Source: Anaerolineae bacterium
GTDB taxonomy: Bacteria; Chloroflexota; Anaerolineae; Aggregatilineales; Phototrophicaceae
Length of the DNA: 64,000 nt
Direction: 5' to 3'
Assembly (NCBI GenBank): GCA_022822305.1
Contig: JAJEBY010000002.1
Span: 186,001 to 250,000 of the forward strand
Shown: positions 7,885 to 17,201 of the stretch, piece after piece
Numbering within the stretch: the first letter of the stretch is position 1
How the letters are laid out: every line of letters begins with the position of its first letter
The notes under the pieces: generated by a model
The model's database searches: none
Seen by the model: the letters and a program-made list of their open reading frames with translations, nothing else
Told to the model about the DNA's origin: nothing
Position numbers and translations under genes: made by a program

Positions 7885-9455
7885 CACGATGACAAATGGG
7901 GCAGGGGCGCGCTAAGCCCGGTGCTGCAGATCGTTAGACCATCGCGCAAGGCTTCAACTTCCCATTGCAGCGCGCCGCCAATCCCGAGTTGCCCGGCGCT
8001 GATGCTGACGGTAGTCTGATGGGCGCCGGTTGTAAATGTCCCGACCAAGTTTCCCGTGCCATGATCATAAACTTTGACGCGGTAGCCGCTGGCGGCGGGG
8101 ATCCCATCCCAATAGTATGGACTTGCCGTTCCGCTGGCCATATCCCGCGGCGAAGCCAAACGCAAGCCGCTGCAGTCTGGCGCCGTTGGTTCAATTTGCG
8201 CGGGCGCCGGCGCCGATCTGACCGCAACTGCGCTGGAGGCGGCATAGCCGCTGCCCGGGTTTGGTATCACCAACGCCTCGCCGACTATCAGCCGCAGCGC
8301 GCTGGTCTGCGTGTTTGCCGCAATGATGTCGTCCAAGGGGGCATCATACAGGCGCGCGAGGGCGTATAGCGTGTCGCCGTAAGCAACGGTATGGATGATG
8401 GCGCCGGCTGGCATATCGGTGTCGAACTCGTCCCAACCGTTGGTGCGCGCCAGGATGTTCAAGGCGACCTGGGCCCGTACGCCGCGCGCGAGTTCCGTTT
8501 CTGATGCGGGTAAGGCGCCGCTCCAGGTCAGGATTTTTCCCCCGTTCATTATGCCTATGACGGAATGGCCCTCGGTGATTGTTTCGCCGGAGATGGTGGT
8601 TGCTTGGCCGCGGTGTACGGTCATGCCCAGCGCGTCGCCATGCAGCTGCTGGAAACTGACAAGCGAATTCACGTGAATATCAGCATCATTGACGCGCAGA
8701 TTGGCGGGGAGATCGGGAGGAGTCTGGATCGCAAGCATCGGTTCCGCTTCGACGCATTCGGGGAGATCAGTCGACGAAACAAATGTGAAATAACGCAGCG
8801 CGAATGGATCGCCAATGTCGATCGCCGGCAAGTTGTCCATGCCCTGCAGTCGCGCTAAGTTGGCGCTTTCCGCCCAGTACGCCTCCCCATCATTGACTAC
8901 GCGCAGCCAATTCCCGTCGCCGCTGATGGCATCCACCAGCGCGATGGTCTCGGGCGCCATTTGACCGGTCGGTGCGGCAATGATCGTAGGTTGAGCGTAC
9001 AAGGTCGTCCGCGTAAGCGTTGCTGTGCTTAAAGTACCTTCGATCTCCACGACCTGAGCGAGGTCTGCATCGTGGATTAGTTGAGCGTCGCCCGCCAGCA
9101 TCAAAACGACGCCGGCGCCGGTATGCGTGGCCGGCAGGTGGGCGCCCAGGTTCATGACTGCGACTCCCCATGTGCCTAAGTCTATGTCCAATCCAGAGGT
9201 CGTCGCGCTTGCCAACTTGGCAATAGGTGCGCGGTCGCCCGGCTGACTAAAGTCAGTGGAATGCTCGACGGCGAAAACGGCTTCGACTTGTCCATGCCCG
9301 TAGCAGAGGCTGTTGCGTCCCAGGTCAGCGCAACTCTCGCCCGTTTGGGATAGAGCGCGGTCGACCAGTCCGCTGCAGGTGAAGTCCTGGGCGACAGTCG
9401 CGATCACCGGAAATAGCATACTCAAGACTGCGAGCAATAGTCTTCTCAGGGGCAA
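7884..9455 (-). CDS. Secreted LysM-domain protein
   Basis: A 523-aa exported protein. The start is an unusual TTG (9453-9455), supported by AAGGGA six bases upstream and by a stop codon not far beyond; no ATG gives the full signal peptide (RRLLLAVLSMLFPVIATVAQ). The middle holds an SH3-like stretch (WLRVVNDGEAYWAESANLARL). Residues ~350-400 form a LysM peptidoglycan/chitin-binding repeat: HTVAYGDTLYALARLYDA ... IIAANT ... LIVGEALVIP. The C-terminal ~100 residues look like a fibronectin/Ig sandwich (WDGIPAASGYRVKVYD). No enzyme motif is seen. It is likely a cell-wall-bound surface protein, about 80 bases from glnS. Confidence 0.82.
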   Translation of the reverse strand: MPLRRLLLAVLSMLFPVIATVAQDFTCSGLVDRALSQTGESCADLGRNSLCYGHGQVEAVFAVEHSTDFSQPGDRAPIAKLASATTSGLDIDLGTWGVAVMNLGAHLPATHTGAGVVLMLAGDAQLIHDADLAQVVEIEGTLSTATLTRTTLYAQPTIIAAPTGQMAPETIALVDAISGDGNWLRVVNDGEAYWAESANLARLQGMDNLPAIDIGDPFALRYFTFVSSTDLPECVEAEPMLAIQTPPDLPANLRVNDADIHVNSLVSFQQLHGDALGMTVHRGQATTISGETITEGHSVIGIMNGGKILTWSGALPASETELARGVRAQVALNILARTNGWDEFDTDMPAGAIIHTVAYGDTLYALARLYDAPLDDIIAANTQTSALRLIVGEALVIPNPGSGYAASSAVAVRSAPAPAQIEPTAPDCSGLRLASPRDMASGTASPYYWDGIPAASGYRVKVYDHGTGNLVGTFTTGAHQTTVSISAGQLGIGGALQWEVEALRDGLTICSTGLSAPLPHLSS

Positions 9456-9533
9456 AGCGTGTCCCTTAGAGCCATCTCAATGACGAATTGGATTAATGTT
9501 AGCATGGATGGCGACGACGCGCTTGAAAGGCAT

Positions 9534-11228
9534 TCAATTGCGGCGGCGCCGTTTCTTGCCGGACGGATTGGCGGTTTTTTTCCGCAGCTTCGCCCATTGA
9601 TCGCGCAAGGTGACCGTGCGGTTAAAGACCAACTTGTCGCTGGTAGAATCTTGATCAACCACGAAGTATGCCAGGCGTTCAAACTGAAAACGATCGCCGA
9701 CGGCGGCCGATTTGACCGACGGCTCGACATAAATCGGATCAACGATTTTCAGCGAATCGGGATTGATAAACTCGGTGAAATCCTTTTCGGCGTCGGCTTC
9801 CGGCGCTTCAACGGTGAAGAGATTCTCATAGAGCCGCGCCTCGGCGGTGAGAGCGTGCCGGGCCGAGACCCAATGCAAGGTCGCCTTGACTCGCCGGCCA
9901 TCGGGGGCCGCGCCGCCTCGCGTCGCCGGATCATAGCGGCAGCGTAGTTCGACTATGTGGCCATTCTCGTCTTTGACGACATCGGTGCAGGTGATGAAAT
10001 AGGCGTAGCGCAAGCGGACCTCTCGCCCCGGCGCCAGGCGAAAGAACTTCCGTGGCGGATCTTCCATGAAGTCGTCCCGCTCGATGTAAAGCACCTTGGA
10101 AAACGGCGCCATTCGTGTGCCGGCTGCTTCGTCTTCGGGATTGTTGATGGCCTCCAATGCTTCGACCTGGTCATCAGGATAATTCTCGATCACGACTTTC
10201 AGGGGGTTCAGCACCGCCATAACTCGATTGGCGCTCTTGTTCAGATCCTGGCGAATGTGATACTCCAGTTTATGCAGATCCACCACGCCCTTGACTTTGC
10301 TGATGCCGGCGTCTTCGCTGAAATTGCGAATGGCGGACGGCGTATAGCCGCGGCGGCGCAATCCCGAAATGGTCGGCATACGCGGATCGTCCCAACCGGT
10401 GACATGATTCTCCTGCACCAGTCGGATCAATTTTCGCTTGCTGAGCACTGTATGGCTCACGTTCAAGCGGGCGAATTCAATCTGCTGCGGATGAAAGATC
10501 TCGATATTGTCCAGATACCAGTCGTATAGCGGACGGTGATCCTCGTATTCCAAGGTACAAATGGAGTGCGTCACGCCTTCGATTGAATCGGACTGTCCAT
10601 GGGCGAAATCATACATTGGGTAGATCTTCCAGGTCTTGCCCGTGCGCGGATGGGGGACATCGACGATGCGATACATAACCGGATCCCGCAGATTGATATT
10701 GCCCGACGACATATCTATCTTGGCGCGCAGCACCGCCTCACCTTCCTTGAAGCCGCCGGCGCGCATTTTCTCGAACAGCCGCAGGTTTTCGTCGGCAGGA
10801 CGATCGCGATAGGGGCTTTCGACACCCGGCTCGTTCAGCGTGCCGCGATATTCGCGGATCTCATCCTGGCTCAGTTCGTCTACGTAGGCTTTGCCGATGC
10901 GAATGAGATCGACCGCCATTTCGTACAGAGCGTCAAAATAATCCGAGGCGAAGAAGAGCCGATCATCCCAGTCGTATCCGAGCCAACGCACATCCTCGAT
11001 GATGGCATCGATGTATTCCTGTTCTTCTTTGGCCGGATTGGTATCATCAAAGCGCAGGTTGCACAAACCGCCATACTGCTCGGCGATGCCAAAGTTCAAG
11101 CAGATCGCCTGGGCATGACCGATATGCAGATAGCCGTTGGGTTCTGGCGGGAAGCGGGTGTGCACCACTCCATTGAAACGACCGTCATTTTTGTGCTCGT
11201 CTATTATCTCGGTGATGAAATTGCGCAT
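9534..11228 (-). CDS. glnS: Glutaminyl-tRNA synthetase
   Basis: The 564-aa class I synthetase charges tRNA-Gln directly. The N-terminus has [16 protein letters not shown] with the HIGH signature; the KMSKS-equivalent is VLSKRK, as in GlnRS. Other GlnRS-specific stretches are [31 protein letters not shown] (which distinguishes it from GluRS) and the C-terminal anticodon-binding beta-barrels. The final residues are a basic tail (KKRRRRN). Length matches bacterial GlnRS. Free-standing GlnRS is patchy in bacteria and was spread by transfer from eukaryotes; many relatives use GatCAB instead. A start ATG at 11228 is clear. Confidence 0.97.
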   Translation of the reverse strand: MRNFITEIIDEHKNDGRFNGVVHTRFPPEPNGYLHIGHAQAICLNFGIAEQYGGLCNLRFDDTNPAKEEQEYIDAIIEDVRWLGYDWDDRLFFASDYFDALYEMAVDLIRIGKAYVDELSQDEIREYRGTLNEPGVESPYRDRPADENLRLFEKMRAGGFKEGEAVLRAKIDMSSGNINLRDPVMYRIVDVPHPRTGKTWKIYPMYDFAHGQSDSIEGVTHSICTLEYEDHRPLYDWYLDNIEIFHPQQIEFARLNVSHTVLSKRKLIRLVQENHVTGWDDPRMPTISGLRRRGYTPSAIRNFSEDAGISKVKGVVDLHKLEYHIRQDLNKSANRVMAVLNPLKVVIENYPDDQVEALEAINNPEDEAAGTRMAPFSKVLYIERDDFMEDPPRKFFRLAPGREVRLRYAYFITCTDVVKDENGHIVELRCRYDPATRGGAAPDGRRVKATLHWVSARHALTAEARLYENLFTVEAPEADAEKDFTEFINPDSLKIVDPIYVEPSVKSAAVGDRFQFERLAYFVVDQDSTSDKLVFNRTVTLRDQWAKLRKKTANPSGKKRRRRN

Positions 11229-11430
11229 GCTTGCGGGCCCTGTCGTTGAAATCCGGACTCGATGCCTTTTCCGGTCTGGATAAGCCGAAGCGCTATCATA
11301 GCTTGGGAGCGGACGTCATTCAAGATAGCCCATTCGGCGTTAGGCTTGCTTGCTAATCTAACAGACGTATACTGCATTTCATCATACGGACCACGCCGTC
11401 GCAAGATTAGTTGTGTGAACCGCATGCGCA

Positions 11431-11460
11431 TTGTGGAGGCGTCCGCATTAGTGCGATAAT
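11431..11460 (+). promoter_or_regulatory. Candidate promoter of the copper-resistance fusion gene
   Basis: In the 268-base gap between glnS and the CopC-CopD gene, TTGTGG (11431-11436) and GATAAT (11455-11460) are 18 bases apart, 36 bases before the GTG start. Nothing else was recognised in the gap. Confidence 0.35.
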
Positions 11461-11496
11461 GTTCATGTCCGTTCGTAAACGCCTATTGGCGCAATC

Positions 11497-13713
11497 GTGA
11501 AACGCTCGATTATCGCTATCCTCCTGTTCGCAATCTTGGCCATGTCCGCAGGCGCCGGGGCGCATGGCTATGTGGTGCGCGCGATTCCCGCCGATCGCAG
11601 TACGCTGGAACGGCCGCCGACGCGCTTGCAGTATTGGTTCAGCGAAGACTTGGAGCGGCGCTTCAGCGAAATCAAGCTGCGCGATCAATCCGGCGCTATC
11701 ATCGCCGCTGGCGGCGTCGATGAAGACAACGCTTCGCTGCTGTCCCTGCGCGTGCCTTCGGGTCTTCCTGACGGCGCTTATATCGTCGAATTGCGCCCGG
11801 CCTTTGTCAGCGATGGCCATGTCATTGCCGAAAGCCGCGTTTTCTTCGTGGGCGAGGAAGTCGGCGATGTCAGCGGTCAGGCCGCGGACGCTCGCGCCAT
11901 TCCCTTGGAGGTGATTTGGCGCTTCCTGCTGAGTGCCGCCAATTTGCTGTTTTTTGGATGCAGCGCGCTCTACGGCGCTGTGCTGATGCCGGCCTGGGGC
12001 AGCAAGGGCCAGTCAGGTCAAGGACTTCCAGCGCGTGTGATGCGGCGGTTGAGCGCTTGCATGGTCGCCAGCATCGCGCTCGCGGTTGTCGCCAACGTGG
12101 TCGCGCTAGTGCAGCAGTCGATGGTCTTCTTCAATGCCGACGCGGCTCAGGTAATTCAGCAGAATCTGTGGCAGGTGGTGCAGCTAGGCTCGCGCTTCGG
12201 CGATGTCTGGACCTTCCGCACAGTCCTGCTCATTTTCGTCGCCATATTGCTCTTCACAGCCGAGTATTTGCGTGAAACTGTGCCTGGGCTGTCCCTCGGC
12301 ATCCGGCAAGGGATGGCTTGGCTGGGCGCGCTCTTCATTGGCTTGAGCATGATCACCAGTCACGCTGCCGGATCGCTGGTTACGCCTTGGATTGCCATCC
12401 TGGTCAATTGGATTCACGCGCTGGCGGTGGCATTCTGGGTCGGCGGAATCGCGACTCTGGCGCTGGTGTTGCCCGCAGCTCTGCAACCCTATGCGGGCGA
12501 CGACAGGCGTCAGGCGCTGGAGGCGGTGACGCGGAGATTCTCGAGGATCGCGGCGCTCATGGTTCTGATCGTGATTAGCTCCGGCGTCTACAATGCGCTC
12601 AATCATTTTGTGACGCCTGACGATCTGGCTACCAGTTACGGCCGTTCGCTCGCCGTCAAAGTGATCATGGTCATCATGCTGCTGTCGGTGGGCGCGCGAC
12701 AGCATCTCGCCATGCGCCCGCGCCTCGCCGAAAGACTGCGCATCCCGGTGCCGGGCAGCCGCTTCATGGCCTGGCTGCGCATTGAAAGCGGTATAGCGCT
12801 TGTCACTTTGCTGGCTGTGGCCTGGTTAAGCGCGACGCCGATCCCCGAGCCGAAATCCCTGCAAAGCAATGCGGAAGCGCCAACGGCCGCTCGTTTGCTG
12901 GGAGATATCACGCTTTCGACCGCGATATTGCCAGGCGGCCCCGGCGTCAATACTTACGACATTTTGTTGAGCAGAGCGGACACTCCAATAGCAGATGTCG
13001 AAGTCTATCTGCAATTGGTCAATCCTGAACGCGGCCGGCGTGGTCCCTGGCTGCGGGCCGAAGCGGTCGAGCCCGGTCTGTATACAGACGCCAGCGACGA
13101 CATTGATGCCGCGGGAGGCTGGTGGACCTTGATTGATATCGTCAGCGCAGACGGCGACATTAAGCGAGCCGCGTTCGCCTGGCAAATCAGCGACGGCGCT
13201 TCGGTGCAGCAGACGCGCGATCCAAGTACGCTGCAACTCATGGCGCTAACGCTGGTCATGGTATCGCTGGCCGTCTGGATCTATGCCCCGGCCAGACGAA
13301 CCCTCATACGCATGAAAATCGGCCTGGCGAGCGCGCTAATCGCTACAGGGGCCGTCGCAGTCGCGATCGCCGTGATGGTGTTTGGGGCCGCCCTGATCGC
13401 CGAACAGCAGCGCCAATACGAGCGCACGCTTTATCCGCCGCCAGCGCGTGTCAACAGCGTGCTGCCCGACGCCGATTCACTTAATCGAGGCAGGTCACTT
13501 TACCTGGCTTACTGTCTTGTGTGGGAACGGGAGACGGGGGATTTCCGCGCTCTGCGCAATCAGTTGAAGACAGCCGGCGACGACTTCTTCTACAACGTCA
13601 TCAGCGACGGCTGGCGGGATTTGCCAGCTTGTGATGGGGAGCTGAGCGAGCGAGATCGCTGGGATATCGTCAATTACTTCCGGACACTTGAGGCACTAAC
13701 GCGGGAGCTATAA
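11497..13713 (+). CDS. CopC-CopD copper resistance fusion with a degenerate cytochrome c tail
   Basis: A 738-aa membrane protein starting at GTG 11497. Residues 1-22 are a signal peptide ending AGA, leaving His23 (HGYVV) as the mature N-terminus, the Cu(II) ligand of CopC proteins. The CopC beta-sandwich runs to ~115 (RLQYWFSEDL; DGHVIAESRVFFV contains the second His). A CopD-type bundle of eight or so membrane helices follows (~130-450), then a periplasmic beta domain, one more membrane pair (MALTLVMVSLAVWIYAP; IATGAVAVAIAVMVFG) and a cytochrome c-like C-terminus. There the heme motif CxxCH reads C673-L-V-W-E, so heme cannot attach. It probably imports or buffers copper. It forms a single-gene unit. 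Confidence 0.88.
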   Translation: MKRSIIAILLFAILAMSAGAGAHGYVVRAIPADRSTLERPPTRLQYWFSEDLERRFSEIKLRDQSGAIIAAGGVDEDNASLLSLRVPSGLPDGAYIVELRPAFVSDGHVIAESRVFFVGEEVGDVSGQAADARAIPLEVIWRFLLSAANLLFFGCSALYGAVLMPAWGSKGQSGQGLPARVMRRLSACMVASIALAVVANVVALVQQSMVFFNADAAQVIQQNLWQVVQLGSRFGDVWTFRTVLLIFVAILLFTAEYLRETVPGLSLGIRQGMAWLGALFIGLSMITSHAAGSLVTPWIAILVNWIHALAVAFWVGGIATLALVLPAALQPYAGDDRRQALEAVTRRFSRIAALMVLIVISSGVYNALNHFVTPDDLATSYGRSLAVKVIMVIMLLSVGARQHLAMRPRLAERLRIPVPGSRFMAWLRIESGIALVTLLAVAWLSATPIPEPKSLQSNAEAPTAARLLGDITLSTAILPGGPGVNTYDILLSRADTPIADVEVYLQLVNPERGRRGPWLRAEAVEPGLYTDASDDIDAAGGWWTLIDIVSADGDIKRAAFAWQISDGASVQQTRDPSTLQLMALTLVMVSLAVWIYAPARRTLIRMKIGLASALIATGAVAVAIAVMVFGAALIAEQQRQYERTLYPPPARVNSVLPDADSLNRGRSLYLAYCLVWERETGDFRALRNQLKTAGDDFFYNVISDGWRDLPACDGELSERDRWDIVNYFRTLEALTREL

Positions 13714-13723
13714 TTTGTATCCG

Positions 13724-15529
13724 TTATTCTGCTTCGCCAAGAAAGTCTCGAGCCATGCGCCCCCAATCCCATCGAACCTCCTGAGCTTGCAAACGTCGCT
13801 TGCCATCGGGTTGCTCATCTTCATAGCGTGCCCAAGCAAATAGGAGCAGTTCCAATCCCTTACGGGCATTAGCGATACTTTCCTTAAGATTACTTTCATC
13901 CAAGCTGTCTAGTTCCTGTTGCAGGATTTCCAGTGAATGCTTATACGCTGGGTGTTCGACGTTCAATGAAACGATCATTGAACCTTCGCGAGATCTTACG
14001 TCGAAAAACGCTGGCGACGTCAAGCTCGACTTAGTTAACGTATACTTTAGCCCTCGGTTTACCGTCTGGGCCGCGAGATGCTGGGCTTGTTGCGGCGTTA
14101 CACCATGCTCAACAAGTTCGGAAGCTATTTCCTGTTCTCTTTCTTCAACACTCTGCTGTTTTTCTTGTTCGTCGCTTTGACCAAGATATCCATCTCTAAT
14201 GCGGTCGCGCACGACGAGTGTGCCTTGTTCTTCTGACAAAGGAGAATCTGAATGCCGCTTGTTTTTCGTAATTGACCCTTGTGCCCGCAGTAAACTTCGA
14301 ATAGTGGAGATATTTGTGCGAATGTGATGCACAATCTCCGCCAGTGGCAGACGTGGATCTTCGACTTCATGCATTGCATCCTTTGTTGCCGCCCAAGTCT
14401 GGCCCATCTCTTTTAGTACATCCGGATCCGTTTTCGCCAAGTCAGAAAAGTTCCGAGCCGACTGTTTGTTATTGGTGACACCGAATAGTTCGTCTAACTC
14501 CGGTGGGAAGCTGACTTCCGCACCCCACCAGCGGTCTCTTAGCGCTTCTGCGTCTTCGGACCAGGATGTATCCAAGTCTAACTCGCGCCCTGCCCGGATA
14601 ATTGAAACTCCCTTGTTATGGTTTGCGTGTCTACCATGCGGTTCTCTGCCAGCGTTATATCCCTTTCTGGCCTCTTCTTTAGCATATGCAAATTTGACGT
14701 TGACCTTATGGATGTCTCCGCCCAACTGAATACTGAATGAAGAATTCTGAAAATCTGCCTGTGTGAACATGGGAACATTATCCCAAGGGGCTGGACAGGA
14801 GGTCTTTGGTAGCAAGTACATTGGGTCATTCGGAAGAGCACACTTTTCTTCAATCTTACGGTATTTTGGATTTGTATCGATATCAAAGGATGCTAGTCTG
14901 ATCTTTACTCTTTCATCTGCCAAGAAATATCGATACATACGTCCGATCAACAACTCAGAATTCTTAATTATAGTATTTGCGGTACGCCAAAGGATACGAT
15001 CCAGTTTCGACCAAACTACAAGCGTCCCACTCTCGCCAAACTGACCACCAACTTCGCGCCAAACCGAGTCAATTGGCTTGGTGACAGGTTCAGGCACATC
15101 TGCAAGTACTTCTGCATCAATCTCATCAATATCAATGTATGAATGAATGGCGTATTGCGGTCCAGCTTGCCAAGTCCAAACATCAACCCTCTTAGCTTGG
15201 GAAATCGAAGAACTTGGCAGTCCCATACCGAAGCGCCCGATGCCGCTAAAGTCATTTAAGTACTTTCCGTTTCCGAATTGCAGAGCCATCTGTAGTACCG
15301 CCGCATCCATTCCACAGCCATTGTCCAAAACGGCGAGCTTGTGAATTTGAGATCGGTTGCGAAGACCAGAAGTATTCACGCGCTCAGCACAAAGAAGTTC
15401 TACAACGCTGGCTTTAGCTTGTATGGAGTTATCCATTAATTCTGCGACGGCATATGCTGCATTCTTGTACCCACTATCTCGTAGCGCTTTAACGGCTAGA
15501 TGTACTGGCACGATACTGTGTTTGGCCAT
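13724..15529 (-). CDS. GHKL (MORC/Hsp90-like) ATPase of a two-gene helicase module
   Basis: A 601-aa protein with a Bergerat ATP-binding fold at its N-terminus: AVAELMDNSIQA (Glu30, Asn34), VLDNGCGM (69-74) and GIGRFGMGL (96-104). Downstream stretches GTLVVWSKLDR, NKGVSIIRAGRELDL and WWGAEVSFPPELDELFGVTNNKQ resemble the transducer region of MORC-like prokaryotic ATPases. The C-terminal 200 residues are helical and charged (SDEQEKQQSVEEREQEIASELVE-like) with no catalytic motif seen. It begins three bases after the helicase stop, with GGGAG in the helicase's last codons as ribosome site. DNA is clearly more A+T-rich than flanks (26/60 G+C at 14641-14700). Such ATPases often accompany helicases in defence loci. 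Confidence 0.82.
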   Translation of the reverse strand: MAKHSIVPVHLAVKALRDSGYKNAAYAVAELMDNSIQAKASVVELLCAERVNTSGLRNRSQIHKLAVLDNGCGMDAAVLQMALQFGNGKYLNDFSGIGRFGMGLPSSSISQAKRVDVWTWQAGPQYAIHSYIDIDEIDAEVLADVPEPVTKPIDSVWREVGGQFGESGTLVVWSKLDRILWRTANTIIKNSELLIGRMYRYFLADERVKIRLASFDIDTNPKYRKIEEKCALPNDPMYLLPKTSCPAPWDNVPMFTQADFQNSSFSIQLGGDIHKVNVKFAYAKEEARKGYNAGREPHGRHANHNKGVSIIRAGRELDLDTSWSEDAEALRDRWWGAEVSFPPELDELFGVTNNKQSARNFSDLAKTDPDVLKEMGQTWAATKDAMHEVEDPRLPLAEIVHHIRTNISTIRSLLRAQGSITKNKRHSDSPLSEEQGTLVVRDRIRDGYLGQSDEQEKQQSVEEREQEIASELVEHGVTPQQAQHLAAQTVNRGLKYTLTKSSLTSPAFFDVRSREGSMIVSLNVEHPAYKHSLEILQQELDSLDESNLKESIANARKGLELLLFAWARYEDEQPDGKRRLQAQEVRWDWGRMARDFLGEAE

Positions 15530-15532
15530 AGA

Positions 15533-17143
15533 TCACTCCCAGATGTCTTCCCAATTGTTGAATGCTGCGGCAACACTTCCAAAGCCCGGTAAATTATAAT
15601 CAACTACAGTTACAATTTCAGCGCTTGAGTTACCCCCAGCTTTAGGACCCCGTATCGCCCGGCCTACCATTTGACTGTAAAGAACAAGGGATTTCGTCGG
15701 TCGCGCAATGAGGGCGGCACTTGTAAGAGGGGCGTCAAAGCCTGTTGTCAAGACGCCGAAATTGCAGATTATTCTAACCTCTTGGGTATCTTGTTTAAAC
15801 CGGTCAATTATCTGGTGTCGCCGTCTGCTCGGTGTTGTGGCAGTTATTGAATCCGCGTCAAATCCGCGCATCTGCAATACCGCTGCCAGAACATCTGAAT
15901 GTTCAACGGTAGCGGCAAACACGAGAATTCTCTTATGTCGTTTGGATAAGTTTTCGAGTTCGGTAATGATTGCTAAATTTCTCATCTCATCTTCTGCGAG
16001 ACGTCGAAGAATGTCATCCGGTATGTCAAAGTGCCGCGTAACCTTCTGAATGTCGGTTTCTGATAATACGGTTCTTCCTTCGTAAAAGAGAGGTGAATAG
16101 CCAACTTGCGCCAAATACTGGTTGTCAACCAAATACTCGACTGGATTATGGTAATCTTCAATTTCCAGCGTTACCTTGCGACGGTCGAAAAACTCCGACA
16201 ACTGTTCATCAATTTCTACTTCCGACCAAGTTCTGCCAGGCGTTGCCGTCAATCCTAACAAACCGGGATTAGGATGCGGCATTCTAACAAGCGCATCGAG
16301 GATTAGTTGATACGTTTCCGCTATCGCCGAGTGCGCTTCGTCAATGATTACAAGCGAAGTGCGCCCTGCCAATTCCATAATGAAATCTAATCGTTGTTTA
16401 GTGGTACTGTACATTTTTGCTAGCCCACCAACTAGCAAACCATCATGCACTTCCTCAAGTGTCAAATCGCGATTTCCCCAATAGCGATATGTCCCAACAT
16501 CCCGATTCCCCAGATAACTCCACGCTATTTCAAACTCAGAGGCGGATTGTTCGCATATTTCTTCGGTATTCGCTAACCAGATAACAAGGGTCGGCTCATG
16601 CGTACGCAGGTGCTCTGCGATAATACTCATTGCTGTTCGGGTCTTACCAGAACCAGTAGGCATATGAAGAAGAACGCGATTCGGGTGATTTCCTAAAGCG
16701 TCCAAGACCCTGCGTGCAGCGACACGCTGAAAGGGAAAAAGAGAATAGTTGCCGCTGGAAGATCGAATGGCAGGCTTCTGTTCATATTCCTCTCTAACAG
16801 GAGGGTTCAAGCCAAAAAAGTTGAACAGCGCTTTTTCACGTTCAGATCCCCGTCGAATCCCAATATGCTTCAGTTGATAGTATACGTCACCATTTCTCGG
16901 AAACTGAAGAATTCTGTGGAGAAGTTCCGCGCTCTGTTTCGGGAGCACGTCAAGAAGAATCGATCTTGATTCTGACGATTGCAGTAACCCTTCCGCTGTA
17001 TAGATCTGCAGTATCAGATCTCGAATCTGCTTTGGGGTTGCTAGATTCGGATCGAGATTTAGCAACAGCTTCATCGGTGCTTTACCGAGAAGCAACTGAA
17101 GAGTCTCGTCATCGGCTCGCGATAGCAATTCCTCTAATCGCAT
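15533..17143 (-). CDS. SF2 DEAH-box helicase of a two-gene ATPase module
   Basis: About 536 aa from ATG 17143, which has AAGGTG six bases upstream; GTG/ATG at 17152/17149 are less well placed. The N-terminal ~130 residues are helical and unrecognised. Helicase motifs then follow in order: FPFQRVAARR (Q-like), Walker A MPTGSGKT (~161-168), VIIDEAH (DEAH ~268-271), LTATPGR (~299-304), and in the second RecA domain ILVFAATVEHSD, ICNFGVLTTGFDAP and QMVGRAIRGP (motif VI). The layout resembles SF2 translocases of restriction-like systems. No nuclease, methylase or Z1 domain is fused. The next gene is the GHKL ATPase. Confidence 0.87.
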   Translation of the reverse strand: MRLEELLSRADDETLQLLLGKAPMKLLLNLDPNLATPKQIRDLILQIYTAEGLLQSSESRSILLDVLPKQSAELLHRILQFPRNGDVYYQLKHIGIRRGSEREKALFNFFGLNPPVREEYEQKPAIRSSSGNYSLFPFQRVAARRVLDALGNHPNRVLLHMPTGSGKTRTAMSIIAEHLRTHEPTLVIWLANTEEICEQSASEFEIAWSYLGNRDVGTYRYWGNRDLTLEEVHDGLLVGGLAKMYSTTKQRLDFIMELAGRTSLVIIDEAHSAIAETYQLILDALVRMPHPNPGLLGLTATPGRTWSEVEIDEQLSEFFDRRKVTLEIEDYHNPVEYLVDNQYLAQVGYSPLFYEGRTVLSETDIQKVTRHFDIPDDILRRLAEDEMRNLAIITELENLSKRHKRILVFAATVEHSDVLAAVLQMRGFDADSITATTPSRRRHQIIDRFKQDTQEVRIICNFGVLTTGFDAPLTSAALIARPTKSLVLYSQMVGRAIRGPKAGGNSSAEIVTVVDYNLPGFGSVAAAFNNWEDIWE

Positions 17144-17201
17144 GCGCATCACCTTGTGTTAGTTTGGGTAAGCTAGTAAATCGTAGGGCTGGGAAATAGA
17201 A

